64,000 nucleotides of DNA from Parapristionchus giblindavisi (Eukaryota > Nematoda > Chromadorea > Rhabditida > Diplogasteridae): the NCBI GenBank assembly GCA_943737045.1, contig CALSFV010000415.1, positions 1-64,000 on the forward strand. The letters are read 5' to 3'. Position numbers and translations under genes: made by a program. The notes below the pieces were generated by a model. The model made no database searches. It was not told where the DNA came from and worked only from the letters and a program-made list of their open reading frames with translations. How positions within the stretch are numbered: the first letter of the stretch is position 1; every line of letters begins with the position of its first letter. This document shows positions 12,195 through 31,100 of the stretch, in pieces.

Positions 12195-12410
12195 ATAGGA
12201 TGAATTGGTAAAAAGACAATTGCTTCCCCTTTCCTCACGAGGAGTCGATTCTGATGAACAAGCTATACCTTAAGAGAATGAGATTTATAGATATCGAGGT
12301 AAAGGGAGAGGGAGGGGGAGTGGGAGGGAGAGGGAGAGGGAGCGGTAGAGGGAGAGGGAGAGGGAGAGGGAGAGGGAGAGGGAGAGGTAGAGGAACAGAA
12401 GGAGGTGAAT
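12195..12410. repeat. GAGAGG hexamer tract plus flanking non-coding DNA
   Basis: (GAGGGA)n with a few interruptions runs from about 12297 to 12395 in the spacer between the G-alpha start and the ALK stop. Just left of it, at 12200-12265 on the minus strand, is an exon-like open stretch that could not be joined in phase to the G-alpha gene. Confidence 0.7.
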
Positions 12411-12507
12411 ATATCTAGTGGTAGGGAAAATGGGTAGTATCCACGACTACGAGAGACAAGGGAATGAGAAAATGAATTGAATTGAATTGATAATAGATTA
12501 TGATAAA

Positions 12508-18776
<6,269 letters not shown>

Positions 18777-18904
18777 CTCCAATGAACTATGTCATTGTAT
18801 AGAGAATACTTGAATGAAGAAACAATAAGAGATGTTTGTAGTAAAAGATGAGAAGAAGGAGGAGTTATGAAGATGATACCATGGATACGAAGTGATAGAG
18901 ATAA

Positions 18905-19935
18905 ATGAAGATTCATAGATAGATAGGAGAGGAGAGGGAGGGGAGAGGGAGAAGGAGAGGGAGAGGGAGAGGGAGAGGGAGAGGGAGAGGGAGAGGGAGA
19001 GGGAGAGGGAGAGGGAGAGGGAGAGGGAGAGGGAGAGGGAGAGGGAGAGGGAGAGGGAGAGGGAGAGGGAGAGGGAGAGGGAGAGGGAGAGGGAGAGGGA
19101 GAGGGAGAGGGAGAGGGAGAGGGAGAGGGAGAGGGAGAGGGAGAGGGAGAGGGAGAGGGAGAGGGAGAGGGAGAGGGAGAGGGAGAGGGAGAGGGAGAGG
19201 GAGAGGGAGAGGGAGAGGGAGAGGGAGAGGGAGAGGGAGAGGGAGAGGGAGAGGGAGAGGGAGAGGGAGAGGGAGAGGGAGAGGGAGAGGGAGAGGGAGA
19301 GGGAGAGGGAGAGGGAGAGGGAGAGGGAGAGGGAGAGGGAGAGGGAGAGGGAGAGGGAGAGGGAGAGGGAGAGGGAGAGGGAGAGGGAGAGGGAGAGGGA
19401 GAGGGAGAGGGAGAGGGAGAGGGAGAGGGAGAGGGAGAGGAGAGGGAGAGGGAGAGGGAGAGGGAGAGGGAGAGGGAGAGGGAGAGGGAGAGGGAGAGGG
19501 AGAGGGAGAGGGAGAGGGAGAGGGAGAGGGAGAGGGAGAGGGAGAGGGAGAGGGAGAGGGAGAGGGAGAGGGAGAGGGAGAGGGAGAGGGAGAGGGAGAG
19601 GGAGAGGGAGAGGGAGAGGGAGAGGGAGAGGGAGAGGGAGAGGGAGAGGGAGAGGGAGAGGGAGAGGGAGAGGGAGAGGGAGAGGGAGAGGGAGAGGGAG
19701 AGGGAGAGGGAGAGGGAGAGGGAGAGGGAGAGGGAGAGGGAGAGGGAGAGGGAGAGGGAGAGGGAGAGGGAGAGGGAGAGGGAGAGGGAGAGGGAGAGGG
19801 AGAGGGAGAGGGAGAGGGAGAGGGAGAGGGAGAGGGAGAGGGAGAGGGAGAGGGAGAGGGAGGGGAGAGAGGGAGGGAAGAGGGAAAGAGGGAAAAGGAG
19901 AGGGAGAGAGGGAGAGAGGGAGAGGATGAGATGTT
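18905..19935. repeat. Nearly perfect GAGAGG hexamer array, about 0.95 kb
   Basis: From about 18955 to 19860 the + strand is an uninterrupted (GGGAGA)n of roughly 150 units with a single 1-base phase slip near 19440; degenerate GA sequence flanks it. It begins about 130 bp upstream of the ALK start codon. The 388- and 409-codon Ser-Leu/Ser-Pro/Pro-Leu frames through it are translations of the repeat, not proteins. Confidence 0.97.
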
Positions 19936-20213
19936 GCAAGTGATGAAGAGTATTGAAAAAGATTAGATGAAATATAAGATACTGAAGACGTATTATAGAT
20001 GAAATAGGAAGAGAATCTCACACATCAAAATTAATCTTTGCTGTGAACATAATGTTTACATTTCACTATATATTCTATTTATCAATATATTTATTATTAC
20101 TAAATATGAATAGATTGACTATGTTCATTCATTCTGTACTATATATCTCGTATTACAATTGAATATAATTTGATATGGTATAAAGTTCCTAATATATGAC
20201 AATATTGATCGAA

Positions 20214-21868
20214 TCAATTACAATCATTCTTTCTATTCTTAGATGATTTGAGATGTTTAGCAGCTTGAATACAATTCCTTATTTTAATATCTCCGTTAAA
20301 TGAATCCTCACAATGATTACGTATATTATCACTGAAATATATTTATAACTCTGTTTATTTATATTTTAAACACGGAATCTCTATTTGCAAAGCATGGATT
20401 CTCGGAATTCATCGCTTCTTACATTTAACATGAGAAAAAGAAAAAAATCTCATTACTACATATTTATAGAATCCTGAAGTTAAGGAAATCTCTAATAGCA
20501 CAAAAAATGCAATCAAACAATTTCGATAAAAGGGAAAGAGACTAATCGATTTATAATAATAATAAAATGATATTATAATAGTAAACTTACAACATTTGAT
20601 GAGGAGTCATAGATATAGAATGAAGAGATGATCTACATATCTCTGGACAAACAGGACCAGATTCATTCATTGTACAACAAATTTCTTCTAATTCCATTGG
20701 CATATCATCTGCTCCACGATGATTTATTATTGCTGAAGAAGATCAAATATAGAAGTAGTCTAGAACTAGTTTCATTCATTCTATATCTATTATATTCACT
20801 TTCTTTATTGGTCCTTTTCAACTCAACTTGATTAGACAAAAAACAGAACTAGTTCTATGAATGAAAAGTACTGTACATATCATATTTGGCCATATAAGTT
20901 CAAAAAAGCCTATAATTGGATTCTTGGGGTTTCTACTCCAATTTGTTTAAGTTTAGCGCCGTAATGTTTTTAAAGAAGTAGACCGGTGAATGTTTATCAA
21001 AGATTATTCAAGGTGTTATGCAAAAAGTTAGACCCTTCGCCGCTCCGCAAAGTGATGATATTACGGATCAGTGAGCGGAACCTATTGCAAAACTTTCCAA
21101 TTACCAAATGGGGTTCTATGAAACTGAGTCCGCAAATCACTCCTGTCATATTTCATGCGGTAAATATGCAGAATTTGAAAAAATAACATACGGAATTTAC
21201 TATAACTTTTAAAATCTTTTGGTCTTCAGATATTGTTCATAAAATATAATTCGCCTTTAATGGATTATTTTTAAAGAATTTGATTGTCTCATTGTCAGGT
21301 GTTTGATTCTATGTATGATCACGCATACATATAAATCATGCATGGCCATCCATGAATATGGATCATGTACGAATTTTTCGTGATCTTGCTTTTAATCTCA
21401 GAATATATGCACGATCACATATAATCCGTGCATGACATTGATAACATTTTTTGAGTATTTTCATATTTGAAATGAATAAAGTGAATACCTCGTTTCAAAC
21501 AATATTTGAAGTCTTTGTTAGCAGATTCACAAACGGGGGGAATTCGTTCAGTGAGAGCATAGAGAACTTTATCATTACATTCAATTGGTATTGAACATTC
21601 TTTTAACGCTGAATAGAAGAATGATTAAGATGGAGTCTGAATTAATGATGTCTACATTACTTGAAGAAAGAAGTAAGCGATGGTAGATAAGAACCATAGC
21701 AAGAAACCCAGACAAGGTCAGTGAGTGCATAGATAGATATGAATGTATTTGTTACTTACCAAACTTATAGATAATATATTCTTTCATTTCATCTACAGTA
21801 GCATCTTTAGTAGGTGCTGATAGAATGATTGGTATAAAAGGCAGAATATATGGAAGAACTAGTATCAT
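20214..21868 (-). CDS. Small secreted cysteine-rich protein, 162 aa
   Basis: I assembled four exons, 21868-21760, 21608-21489, 20732-20591 and 20331-20214, with matching phases and GT...AG at each junction. The predicted protein has a signal peptide (MILVLPYILPFIPIILSAP) and a mature region with 11 cysteines including a CC pair, in a spacing suggestive of the nematode CPG4/chondroitin-proteoglycan-type Cys domain. This family assignment is only a guess. No membrane helix follows the signal, so it should be extracellular. The 0.76-kb intron 2 (20733-21488) holds non-coding AT-rich DNA. Function unknown. Confidence 0.68.
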
Positions 21869-22918
21869 CTATGAATGATTTCCTTCTACTAACACTACCT
21901 ATTCCTCCTCCTACTTTTCAACTTCGACCTTTCGAACACTTTTTTGCCGACCCAGACGTAAATTGGCTGTAGAGGAGGGCAAAGGAGGTCGTACCCATAT
22001 CGTGTCAACACAAAAACTATCTATCATATATAACTATCTCATAGAAAAACCATCGGTTACTCGGTCAAACTACGAATATCATACTACATCTATGCAGTCT
22101 ATACAGTATCAATATGGCGGACTTTAAATATTGTTTCAATGGAGGATTTCTCTACATGGTAAAATGTTTCTGATATATCCCGTTATTCAAGACACAAAAG
22201 TCCTGTGGAAGATCACTGATAGGACAGTGATAATTCAAGGCCAATTCACTCCTCAGGGGGGACCTACTTTACCTTACTTTACATGGATAGCGATAAATGA
22301 TTGAAAAAATATAAAGGGAACGAATAAATCTACATATGAGAAGGGTCTCCCTGACAATTGTTTATACAATAAATCATTTAATTCTCCACAGTATACATAT
22401 ATCGAGATCTAATCGACACTCCCTCAGACACTATGTCTAGGCGGCACGAAAAGGCAGAAAACCTGCTAATGACTATTGACTAAAAAAACTAACCTAGATA
22501 ACCGAAAGAGGAATTTCGAGTTGTCAGACAAAGCAGAACGTCCAATGGAATTTCATATTCCCGCCTATTCATTTCTTTTTCGGTAAAACTTTGGAAAGAA
22601 GAAGTATTCATTTCATTCAATTATATTAATGCATATTTCATCTTCACAAATATGGCAAGGAAGTATAAGGAAGATTGATTTTTAAACAAAATAAGAATTT
22701 AAAAAATTGACTTGTGTTATATGTATCGGTGTACTGTATAATGTAATGATAAGAACTAAAAATATAGACGACAACGGGATTTTATTTCATGGTTCCTTTT
22801 CTTTTTCGACGACGATATTGATTATTATAATTGCACTGAATATGTACACTACCACTCGTAATATGAAATGAGAATCATTTGAATGATAAGATTATGATGA
22901 ATCGAATAGATGAATAAT
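21869..22918. other. Intergenic spacer with one dispersed repeat
   Basis: No gene is seen. 22177-22262 is one copy of a dispersed repeat whose other copy is at 27675-27750: CCCGTTATTCAA..CACA.AA.TCCTG, then GATCACT..AGG.CAGTGATAATTCAAGG and CAATTCA.TCCT. The 3' part can fold (GATCACT / AGTGATC). Confidence 0.55.
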
Positions 22919-24341
22919 CTATTTTCTTCCATATGATGATGCAGCATGTCCTTGTCCACCAGAATATCCTCCTGTTCCTCCTGAATATGAAGGAGCAGGA
23001 GCATCACCACCAGAATGAGCTGGAGCTGATGGTCCATGACTCTCTGATTCTCCTTCTTTCTCTTCTGATGACTCCTACAACGAAAGATCAAGGGTTACTG
23101 TACTTTGATCATATTGATTACCTCTCCATTTCTCTTGGGGCAAGGACAGTAAAGGGCATCATCTCCTTCTCTTCCTCCCTTTCCTGGTTCTCCTTCACAT
23201 CCAGCTTGTCCTCCAGGTCCTTGTTCTCCAGGTTGTCCCACAGGTCCAGTATGTCCTTCGGGTCCGGGTGCTCCGGTAGCTCCTTGATCTCCTTCAGGTC
23301 CAGGAGGTCCAAAGTCTCCAGGAGGACCACGATTGCCCTTACGAGGTATGGGTTGTTCAGCGTCAGTTCCCTGAATGATTATAATATGAATAGATCATTC
23401 TGATATTCTTTTACCTTTTCTCCAGGAGTACCAGGTGTTCCATCATCCCCATTGGGTCCATCCAATCCCATTTTACCTGGTCTACCAGGATTTCCATCTC
23501 TACCAGGCGCACCAGATTGTCCTCTTGCTCCTCTCATTCCTCTTGTACCAGGTCTTCCTTGTGGTCCCTTTTCTCCTTTAGGACCAGGTTTACATGTGAT
23601 ACATCCGTTGAATGGAGCATTCGTTGAATCCTTAGCATCTTCTCCATCTTTACCATCTCTACCATCAAGACCATCAGGACCATCATTACCGGGATCTCCA
23701 GCAGGTCCAGCTGGTCCAGCAGGGCAACCTCCTGATCCATGTTCATCATCTGTCTTTCCATTACCAGAATTACATTGGCACAATGAAGATACGGCAACTT
23801 GAGGGGCAGGGGCTTGAACTCCTTGGGCTTCGTATCCACCATATTGTTCTCTTCTCTTACGTGTTGAAGGACTTCCAGCACCCAAATGAAGCATTTCATT
23901 CCATAGATCATTTGATGATGTCTATAATCATAATGATTAATGGAAAGATTAGATAAGGGATCATTTCATAATTTAACTATTTCAAATATTTTCACAAACA
24001 ATAAGATATAGTTCACTCACAGAAAATTCCCTAGCTAAGGACCCCATGGGAATTATTCTCTTATATATCAGGGAAAATTTTCCCTAAAAACAATTCACTT
24101 ACATATTAGGGAATTATTCCCATGGGGTCCTTAGCTAGGGATTTTTGTGAGTGTTCATAAATATTAATGATAAACGTAAAGAATAAAGATGATAACATAC
24201 TCTGAAAACTCCCATCTCTTGATCTAATTCATTCCATATAGAAGTGACATCAGTATAGATAGAATAGATAGCATAAAGAGATACAAGTAGGGTACCAGAT
24301 GATAGAAGGAGGGCTCCTCCTGTAGCCCTTAACACTCCCAT
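22919..24341 (-). CDS. Cuticle collagen with Gly/Ser/Tyr C-terminal tail, 350 aa
   Basis: The four exons are 24341-24201, 23921-23415, 23370-23122 and 23074-22919, all in phase 0. MGVLRATGGALLLSSG starts a hydrophobic segment, followed by the collagen N-domain (SIYTDVTSIWNELDQEM), the box A cleavage site RKRREQYGGY, and Gly-X-Y blocks bounded by CQCN, GGCPAG, GCITCKPG and a final LYCPCPKR. Exon 4 adds a non-collagenous tail rich in Glu/Ser and then Gly-Gly-Tyr/Ala-Pro, which could allow tyrosine cross-linking. Intron 1 (279 bp) carries a MITE at 24015-24152. The start is placed at MGVLR because exon 1 then encodes exactly 47 residues, as in both other collagens here. It lies 207 bp downstream of the collagen at 24549-26715, with which it is probably a tandem duplicate. 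Confidence 0.92.
24015..24152. mobile_element. Palindromic MITE in collagen intron 1
   Basis: Arms ACTCACAGAAAATTCCCTAG...GACCCCATGGGAATTATT and its reverse complement ending GTGAGT. The flanking GTTC on each side (24011-24014 and 24153-24156) is a plausible 4-bp target duplication. Confidence 0.78.
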
Positions 24342-24548
24342 TGAATGAGGAGAGGCTAATAGAAGGGTTAATGAGCCTATTCTATTCAATTCATACTACT
24401 CTTATATACTACACTCAACTAGTAATACCAGTTCTCTATCAACCTCATATCCATCCTTCCATCCTTTCTTCTTCAATGTGATAAGCAATGATAACAGAAA
24501 TAAGATCAATTCATTCTTTATCATTCATTATTATCAAGACAAATCTAT

Positions 24549-26715
24549 TTAAGCTCTTCTCCATCCATTTGAAGTAGTATCAACATCAGAACGAGCAGGG
24601 CACTTACAGTACTGAAATCAATCAATATTAAAGATCAAAGATCAATATATGAATAGACGAAGTTCGTTTTGTGTGAATAGTGAATGATTGAATATTCTCA
24701 CTTTCTCAATGCACTTTAATCTCTTTTTTCCCTTTCACTCACTCTATCCATTCTCTCCCCCTTCGGCTTTTCTTTATTCTCTTCTTCATCTTCTCTTTCA
24801 ATGAACTAATTGTAGTAGATATCTCAATAAACTCGATATGGCTATTCGAACGAATTCATTGAAAGAAGGCATTTCTTCTTAATCTCATTCATCTAATTTG
24901 TTAATTCAATCATCTCAATTAATCTTCTCTCTCATCAATAGATCAATCAATATATTCATACCGTAGCATCCTTTCCGGGAGCTCCAACAGGTCCTTGAGG
25001 TCCTTCATCTCCATCTGCTCCTGCAGCTCCAGTGTATCCTGGCTGTCCAGGCTCTCCAACTGGTCCTTGGGGTCCAGGATAAGCAGTTCTTCCTTGAGCT
25101 CCAGCAGGTCCTTCTTCTCCTTGAGGTCCAGGAGCTCCTTTAGGTCCTTGTCTTCCAATAGGCTTCTCTCCATCATGACCTCTCTCACCAGTATCTCCAA
25201 CCTTTCCATCAGCACCAGGAGCTCCAGTAGGTCCCATAGATCCAGGAAGTCCAGGATTTCCATCTCTACCAGGCATACCATGAGCTCCCTTAGCTCCTCT
25301 CATTCCTCTCATTCCAATCTTTCCACTTGATCCAGGAGGTCCAGGAGGTCCTTGAGGACAACGGAAGCAACCTTCAGTTGCAGCTTGTTCGAATGGTTCA
25401 GCATCGAGACCATCTACTCCATCCTTTCCTCCAATTCCAGGCTGAAACAGAAATGATTATGAAACTTTAATGGAATGTTTTAGGATATCTTTAGGGGTAT
25501 TTAAGCATGATAAGATTTGAAAATAAACGTACAAGTCCATCATTTCCGACGACTCCAATAGGTCCAGGAGGTCCAGGAGGGCAAGTGTTCTCTGTATTAC
25601 AATGACACTTTGATCCACCATTGATTGAGTTTCCACCGAATAGAGGAGGATTAGATCCAGGGAATGGATTTGAATTAGAGTTTGATCCTCCAAATGGATT
25701 GGGTTCAGAATTAGTTCCAACAGCTCCATATCCACCATATTGAGATTGTCTTCTTTGCCTATTTGATACTGTTCCTGCTCCTAATTTAACCATATCTCTC
25801 CATGAATCCTCTGTTAAACTCTGAATAAACTATCATTAGAATGAACCAATTGATCTATGGAATATCCACTTTTACGTGCAATTTGTTCAATTTCCGTTTG
25901 ATCTTATAGAAATTGAGAAAAGATCCATAGTTAGGGAATTTTAATCTCTTTCACAAGGGATGGTTTTTATCTCCTCTTCGCTTTATGAAATGGTAATACC
26001 ATCACCAGATTCAGTTTTTGATGCTCAATAGGAAAAATATTCCATATTGTGTTATCCTAGTGTCTAATCGACCTGAGATTCATGAAAATCTATATTGAAA
26101 TTTAACGTATTTTTTTAACAAAGCATTCGAATGGTGTTATGGACTTCCATATTAGTTTACTCTCAAACTAATACACTTCATATTTAGATGTTTATGAGTT
26201 TGAGAATACTCTTTTTGTTATTAAAAATAATCACAATGTACGATGGGAGTGTTATTGTCCCATGCCCAGTTGGTAGCCTAATTCGCTCTAAAAAGGTTCA
26301 ATACATTTTTTCTTATTATTATGCTAGTGTGCTGGATCAAAATTATAATCTTCAAAATTATCAGTGATGACCTTTTCGACTAGACTATCAGTGAAAAAAA
26401 TACTAAATTACTAAACTGATTTTATGGAAACTAGGGCCGATTAGACACTTTTTATAAAAAGAATCGTAATGAGCATCGAAAAGTGATTGTAGTGATGATA
26501 TTGACATCTCATAAGAATGGAAGACAACATTACACATTAGTAAAGTAAATATAAATACAGAACAGTAAAATTACCTTGAACAATCCAATTTCATTATCCA
26601 TTTCAATCCACATATCAGATACATCAGAGTAAATGGAAGCAATTGCACCAAGACATAATAGTAGTGTTGAACCACTAACTATTATACCAAATGAAGTAAT
26701 AGCTTGAACACCCAT
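24549..26715 (-). CDS. Cuticle collagen, 323 aa
   Basis: The four exons are 26715-26575, 25820-25533, 25441-24962 and 24611-24549, all phase 0. The 47-residue first exon (MGVQAITSFGIIVSG..., one hydrophobic segment, IYSDVSDMWIEMDNEI) is followed by SLTEDSWRDM, the cleavage site RQRRQSQYGG, a Gly/Asn/Ser/Pro spacer, and KCHCNTENTCPPG opening the Gly-X-Y region. GCFRCPQG and a terminal YCKCPARSD give the usual Cys pairs. The [13 protein letters not shown] block is shared with the other two collagens. The 0.75-kb intron 1 (25821-26574) holds no other recognisable feature. Confidence 0.92.
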
Positions 26716-28138
26716 TGTGAAGATGATACAAATGGACTATTCAATTGTCTCATTCCTTCGTCCTTTTATCCTGTCTTTCAAAAAGAGTTCACTCCTCCCT
26801 TTTCCCATCTCCCTCATCTATCTCTCTCATCTCTCCTCTATCTAATGTCTCCATTCTGTCTCGATTCAAATTAGAAGAAGAACATCTAATAAATAAACGA
26901 ATGAACAAGGAGGTCTAACACGAATACTTGTTTATATTATGATTATATTTGAATAGAGACACTTTCATAGACACTTCATCATTGAATAATTGGTTTCAGA
27001 TATCGGATCTATTCATTTGTTGTCTATCTACTATTCGATCTCAATAGTTCTTACATATCATTAGTCTAAACTACTATCTTTAGTTACTAAAATGCCTTAT
27101 CATTGTCCAATCTTCATTTTCTATTCAGACGTTAAAGATTACTTTGTAGTACATTTCATGTTTTCTCATTAAAATATTTTTAATTCCATTGATTATTGAA
27201 AGAATAAAGGATAAAAGAGTAATTAGTGAATATCCTCCGTGATGGATATCTCCAATCCCTTTAATGGTCCTTTTCTCATGTATCAAATGATACTCTCATA
27301 GTATAAATCATGAATGAATGAATGAGATCAAGTATATCATGGGAATGATTTCATTGAAACAAATTGAAGATAAGATACAATGTTCACCTTATCGAAGATG
27401 ATAATCATTCATTGTTTCCATAATTGGATAATGAGGATAAAACAAAGAAAGTCTAATAGTACATGATGATATAATAGATGGAATGAGGGATTAGTCATTC
27501 ATTTGAAGGATGAAAGACAAGTTCTTTATGTACAAGGGCAAATATAGGGAATGGATACATTTAACGGTCTCTTACTGCTTAGAGAACATCTATTGACCTT
27601 ACATGCCAATGTTTATGAATCACAAAGAGTGATCCAGGAACTATTAGATGATACGAATACTAAAGATAAAGGTACAACCCGTTACTCAAAGCACACGAAA
27701 TCCTGCAGGTGATCACTAGGGCAGTGATCATTCAAGGTCAATTCAGTCCTGACAATGAGGGCCTAATCTCTTCTTCGGATCTAATTTACGAATAAATGTT
27801 ATAGAACGCTGAATGCAGAATGACACGAATGCATACTTTTACATTTGATGTTGAGACAATTGAAATAAATGGATAATAGTTAGTCCCTGAATGTATCTAT
27901 TAGTCAAGATTATTCATACTTAGAATGGAATATCTCTCAGACTTCATTATGATGACTTCCGATGTACATATCCGGATATGAACATCCGAGTAGTCTCAGT
28001 CTCCCTTTACCTCCCTCTCTCTCCCTCTGCTTCTCCTTCTCCCTCTCCCTCTCCTTCTCCCTCTCCTTCTCTCTTCACGCTATTCATCTTATATATACAT
28101 ACTTCTACAACATCATTAACTATCTCTAATCTACAGTA
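26716..28138. other. Intergenic region between collagen and guanylate cyclase
   Basis: This is the divergent promoter region for the collagen (minus) and cyclase (plus). It contains the second copy of the dispersed repeat (27675-27750, see 22177-22262) and a CCTCTC tract at about 28000-28075. No coding exon was recognised. Confidence 0.55.
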
Positions 28139-31100
28139 ATGTATGGTTTAGTCATCGATGGTGTCAAATACATGATCAAAGAGAATTTTGGAAATGAAGT
28201 ATTACATCAGGTAATCTAAAGAACTTCTTATGATTACCATTCATAATCATTTTCCCATTAATCACAAGAGCTGTTCATCTCTAATGATCAATCACTTTTT
28301 GCCTCCCTCTCCCTCTCTCCCTCTCTCTCTATCTCTCTCTCCCCTCCTCTCCGTTTCTCCCTTCCGAACTCCTTAAAGGGGCGATTAGAATGGATATCAT
28401 CGTTCTCGGCTATGGGAAACGTATGAATTAGAGCGGAGAACAAGATAATGAATGGATGCATGAGTGATAGAGGGAGAGGGAGAGGGAGAGAGAGGGAGAG
28501 AAAGGGAGAGGGAGGAAGAGAGATGGAGGAAGAGGGAGAGGGAGGGAGAGGGAGAGGAATGATATTAGAATGGAACATATTGAGGTACAATAGAATATTC
28601 ATTCTTCTTTCTTCATTCATTTCATTAATCGAATCATTTAATGGATGAATACATATATGAGATGTTTATTCCTTACATGATCCACTATGACACAATTCAA
28701 ATCCCTCTCCCTCTCCCTCTCCCTCTCCCTCTCCCTCTCCCTCTCCCTCTCCCTCTCCCTCTCCCTCTCCCTCTCCCTCTCCCTCTCCCTCTCCCTCTCC
28801 CTCTCCCTCTCCCTCTCCCTCTCCCTCTCCCTCTCCCTCTCCCTCTCCCTCTCCCTCTCCCTCTCCCTCTCCCTCTCCCTCTCCCTCTCCCACTCAATCA
28901 GCTTCCGCTTAGGTACTCACAATAACAGATATATCGGAGAAAGAGATCTCAACACATGATCAATATGGAGAACATATTGTACCCAATCTATTGAAGGTCC
29001 TCGAGGGAAATAAAGTATACTGTAGAGTGATTTATTGATTGATTATAGGCTACGAGTGAATTGACTGAACAAACTATTGATCAAATTGGAATTCTAGCAG
29101 GTATATACAAAGATATTATATTCTTTTGAATTCTCAAATACATCGAAAGATAAAAGGAAACGTCTGTTGATTGATAGATCTGTAATTGAAACTTTTGATT
29201 GAATTCTAATGAACACATTTATCTTATAATAATTGATTGATTGAATGAATGAATAGGTCGATTCTTCGTTCGATTCTTAATCTGTCACGGATACGGAGAT
29301 CTTATGAATGTTATGGGAAGAAGTTTTAGTGATTTTCTCAAAGGACTTGATAATATTCATGAATACTTTAGATTCAGGTTCATATTAAAGATCATTATTG
29401 ATCTTTGATCTTTCATTTATAGTTATCCTAAGATAAAGCCTCCATCATTTTATTGTTCGATGGAGAATGAAAATGGATTGATATTACATTATAGAAGTAG
29501 AAGAAAGGTTGATAACCTGTAAACATGAACATTTATTAATTATTGATTGATTGAGGGGTTCATTGCATATGTAATGGGACAATTGATTGAATTGGCCAAA
29601 GTTTTCTATAATATTGAATTAGGAGCTCAAGTGAGGTTTATATTACTTATAATATCAATAGAGATTCATTTCTATCAAATATCTCTTATGCAGTCATAGC
29701 TTTCTTGTATAACAGGTGTAAAGAAAAGATAAATAAATAAGAAGACGAAAAGAATAATAGTAATAATGATTGTTTTAAGGTAACAAAGATGAAAGAAAAA
29801 GGAAGATTCACTTTTGTTACCATTAGACTAAGATTTGATAATACTGCTGTAGGAGTCGATATGAAATTAAGAGAAAGAGTACAGGTAAACTAATCAATTA
29901 TAGATTATTGATTGATTAGATTATTGATTGATTACAGAATTTGAATGAATTCTTACCAGTGGATACTATATCATTCTTAAGAATGTTTCCATTCTATATG
30001 GCATTTGATAAGAAGCTAAAAGTGAGTAAATTGATTAGATCAATCAATAATATGAACTATTGATTAGATAATCTCATGCGGTGATGGAATACTTAATCTA
30101 ATGCCTAATCTAATTGGAGAATTAGTCCCTGAACAATTTGATTTACAACGTCCATGTATTAAGTTTACAGCTGAAGGGGTAAAGATATTGATTGATTGGA
30201 TAATATTTATTGATATAGTATTGATTGATATAATATTAACAGTGTTTGACTCATCACAATTGTAACTTTCAATTGGAATCATTTAATCCTGTATATCGAA
30301 GACAGAATAAGGTAAAAATACTCTATCTTCTCATCTTTCTTTTTTTTCAAATTTCTAATCAATAAAATGTTTAGTCAATAACACTAAAGATCAATGATAT
30401 AACTGAAGATCATGTACATGATGTTGAATCAGCTGAGAGAATTCGTGATGATAATGGTGATCATTCAATATCAATCAATACTATTAATTATCGATTGATT
30501 CAGAACCTTTATCATATGTTCTTCTTAGAGGACCTATTGTATTTCTTAAGAATTGCGACACTTTTCTTCTATTAGCTACTTGTGTGTAAGTAAATCGATT
30601 TATTTTACAGTAATCAATCAATAATCAGGGTTGACTCACTTGATTCAATGTTCCGTATGGGACTCTATCTCAATGATTACGGTGATGCTGATTGTAATCG
30701 GTTAGAATAATCAATAATTGTGTATCGATGTAATAATATATTAAGGGAGATTATCATGGCATCCATACAGAAAAGTGATACATTGAAGAATTTATTGAAT
30801 GAAGAGAAGAAGAGAAGTCGAGTATGATACATGTATTATGTTTTTCAAAACCCAAAAAACAAAATATATGAAAAAAACTGAAAAAAAATCATGAAAAAAG
30901 AACACTGCACTATTAGTGCATGGTACAGAAGTGTATATCAGGGATGTGCGGGAAAAATTTGGGAAAAATTCAGAAGACGAAAAATTTTTATTTCGAAGAA
31001 TTCGAAAAAAATCAAATGGGGTGTTATGCGGCTCTTTGTTGTTGTGATGTATTTTGAAAAGGCTATAGTATGAAAAGTCTTCTGCACTTTTCTTTTGTGT

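Noticed and set aside
12200..12265. Possible extra first exon of the G-alpha gene with a Cys-Ser motif
   Set aside because: It cannot be joined in phase, and the exon at 11973-11917 already supplies a complete MGNVC start.
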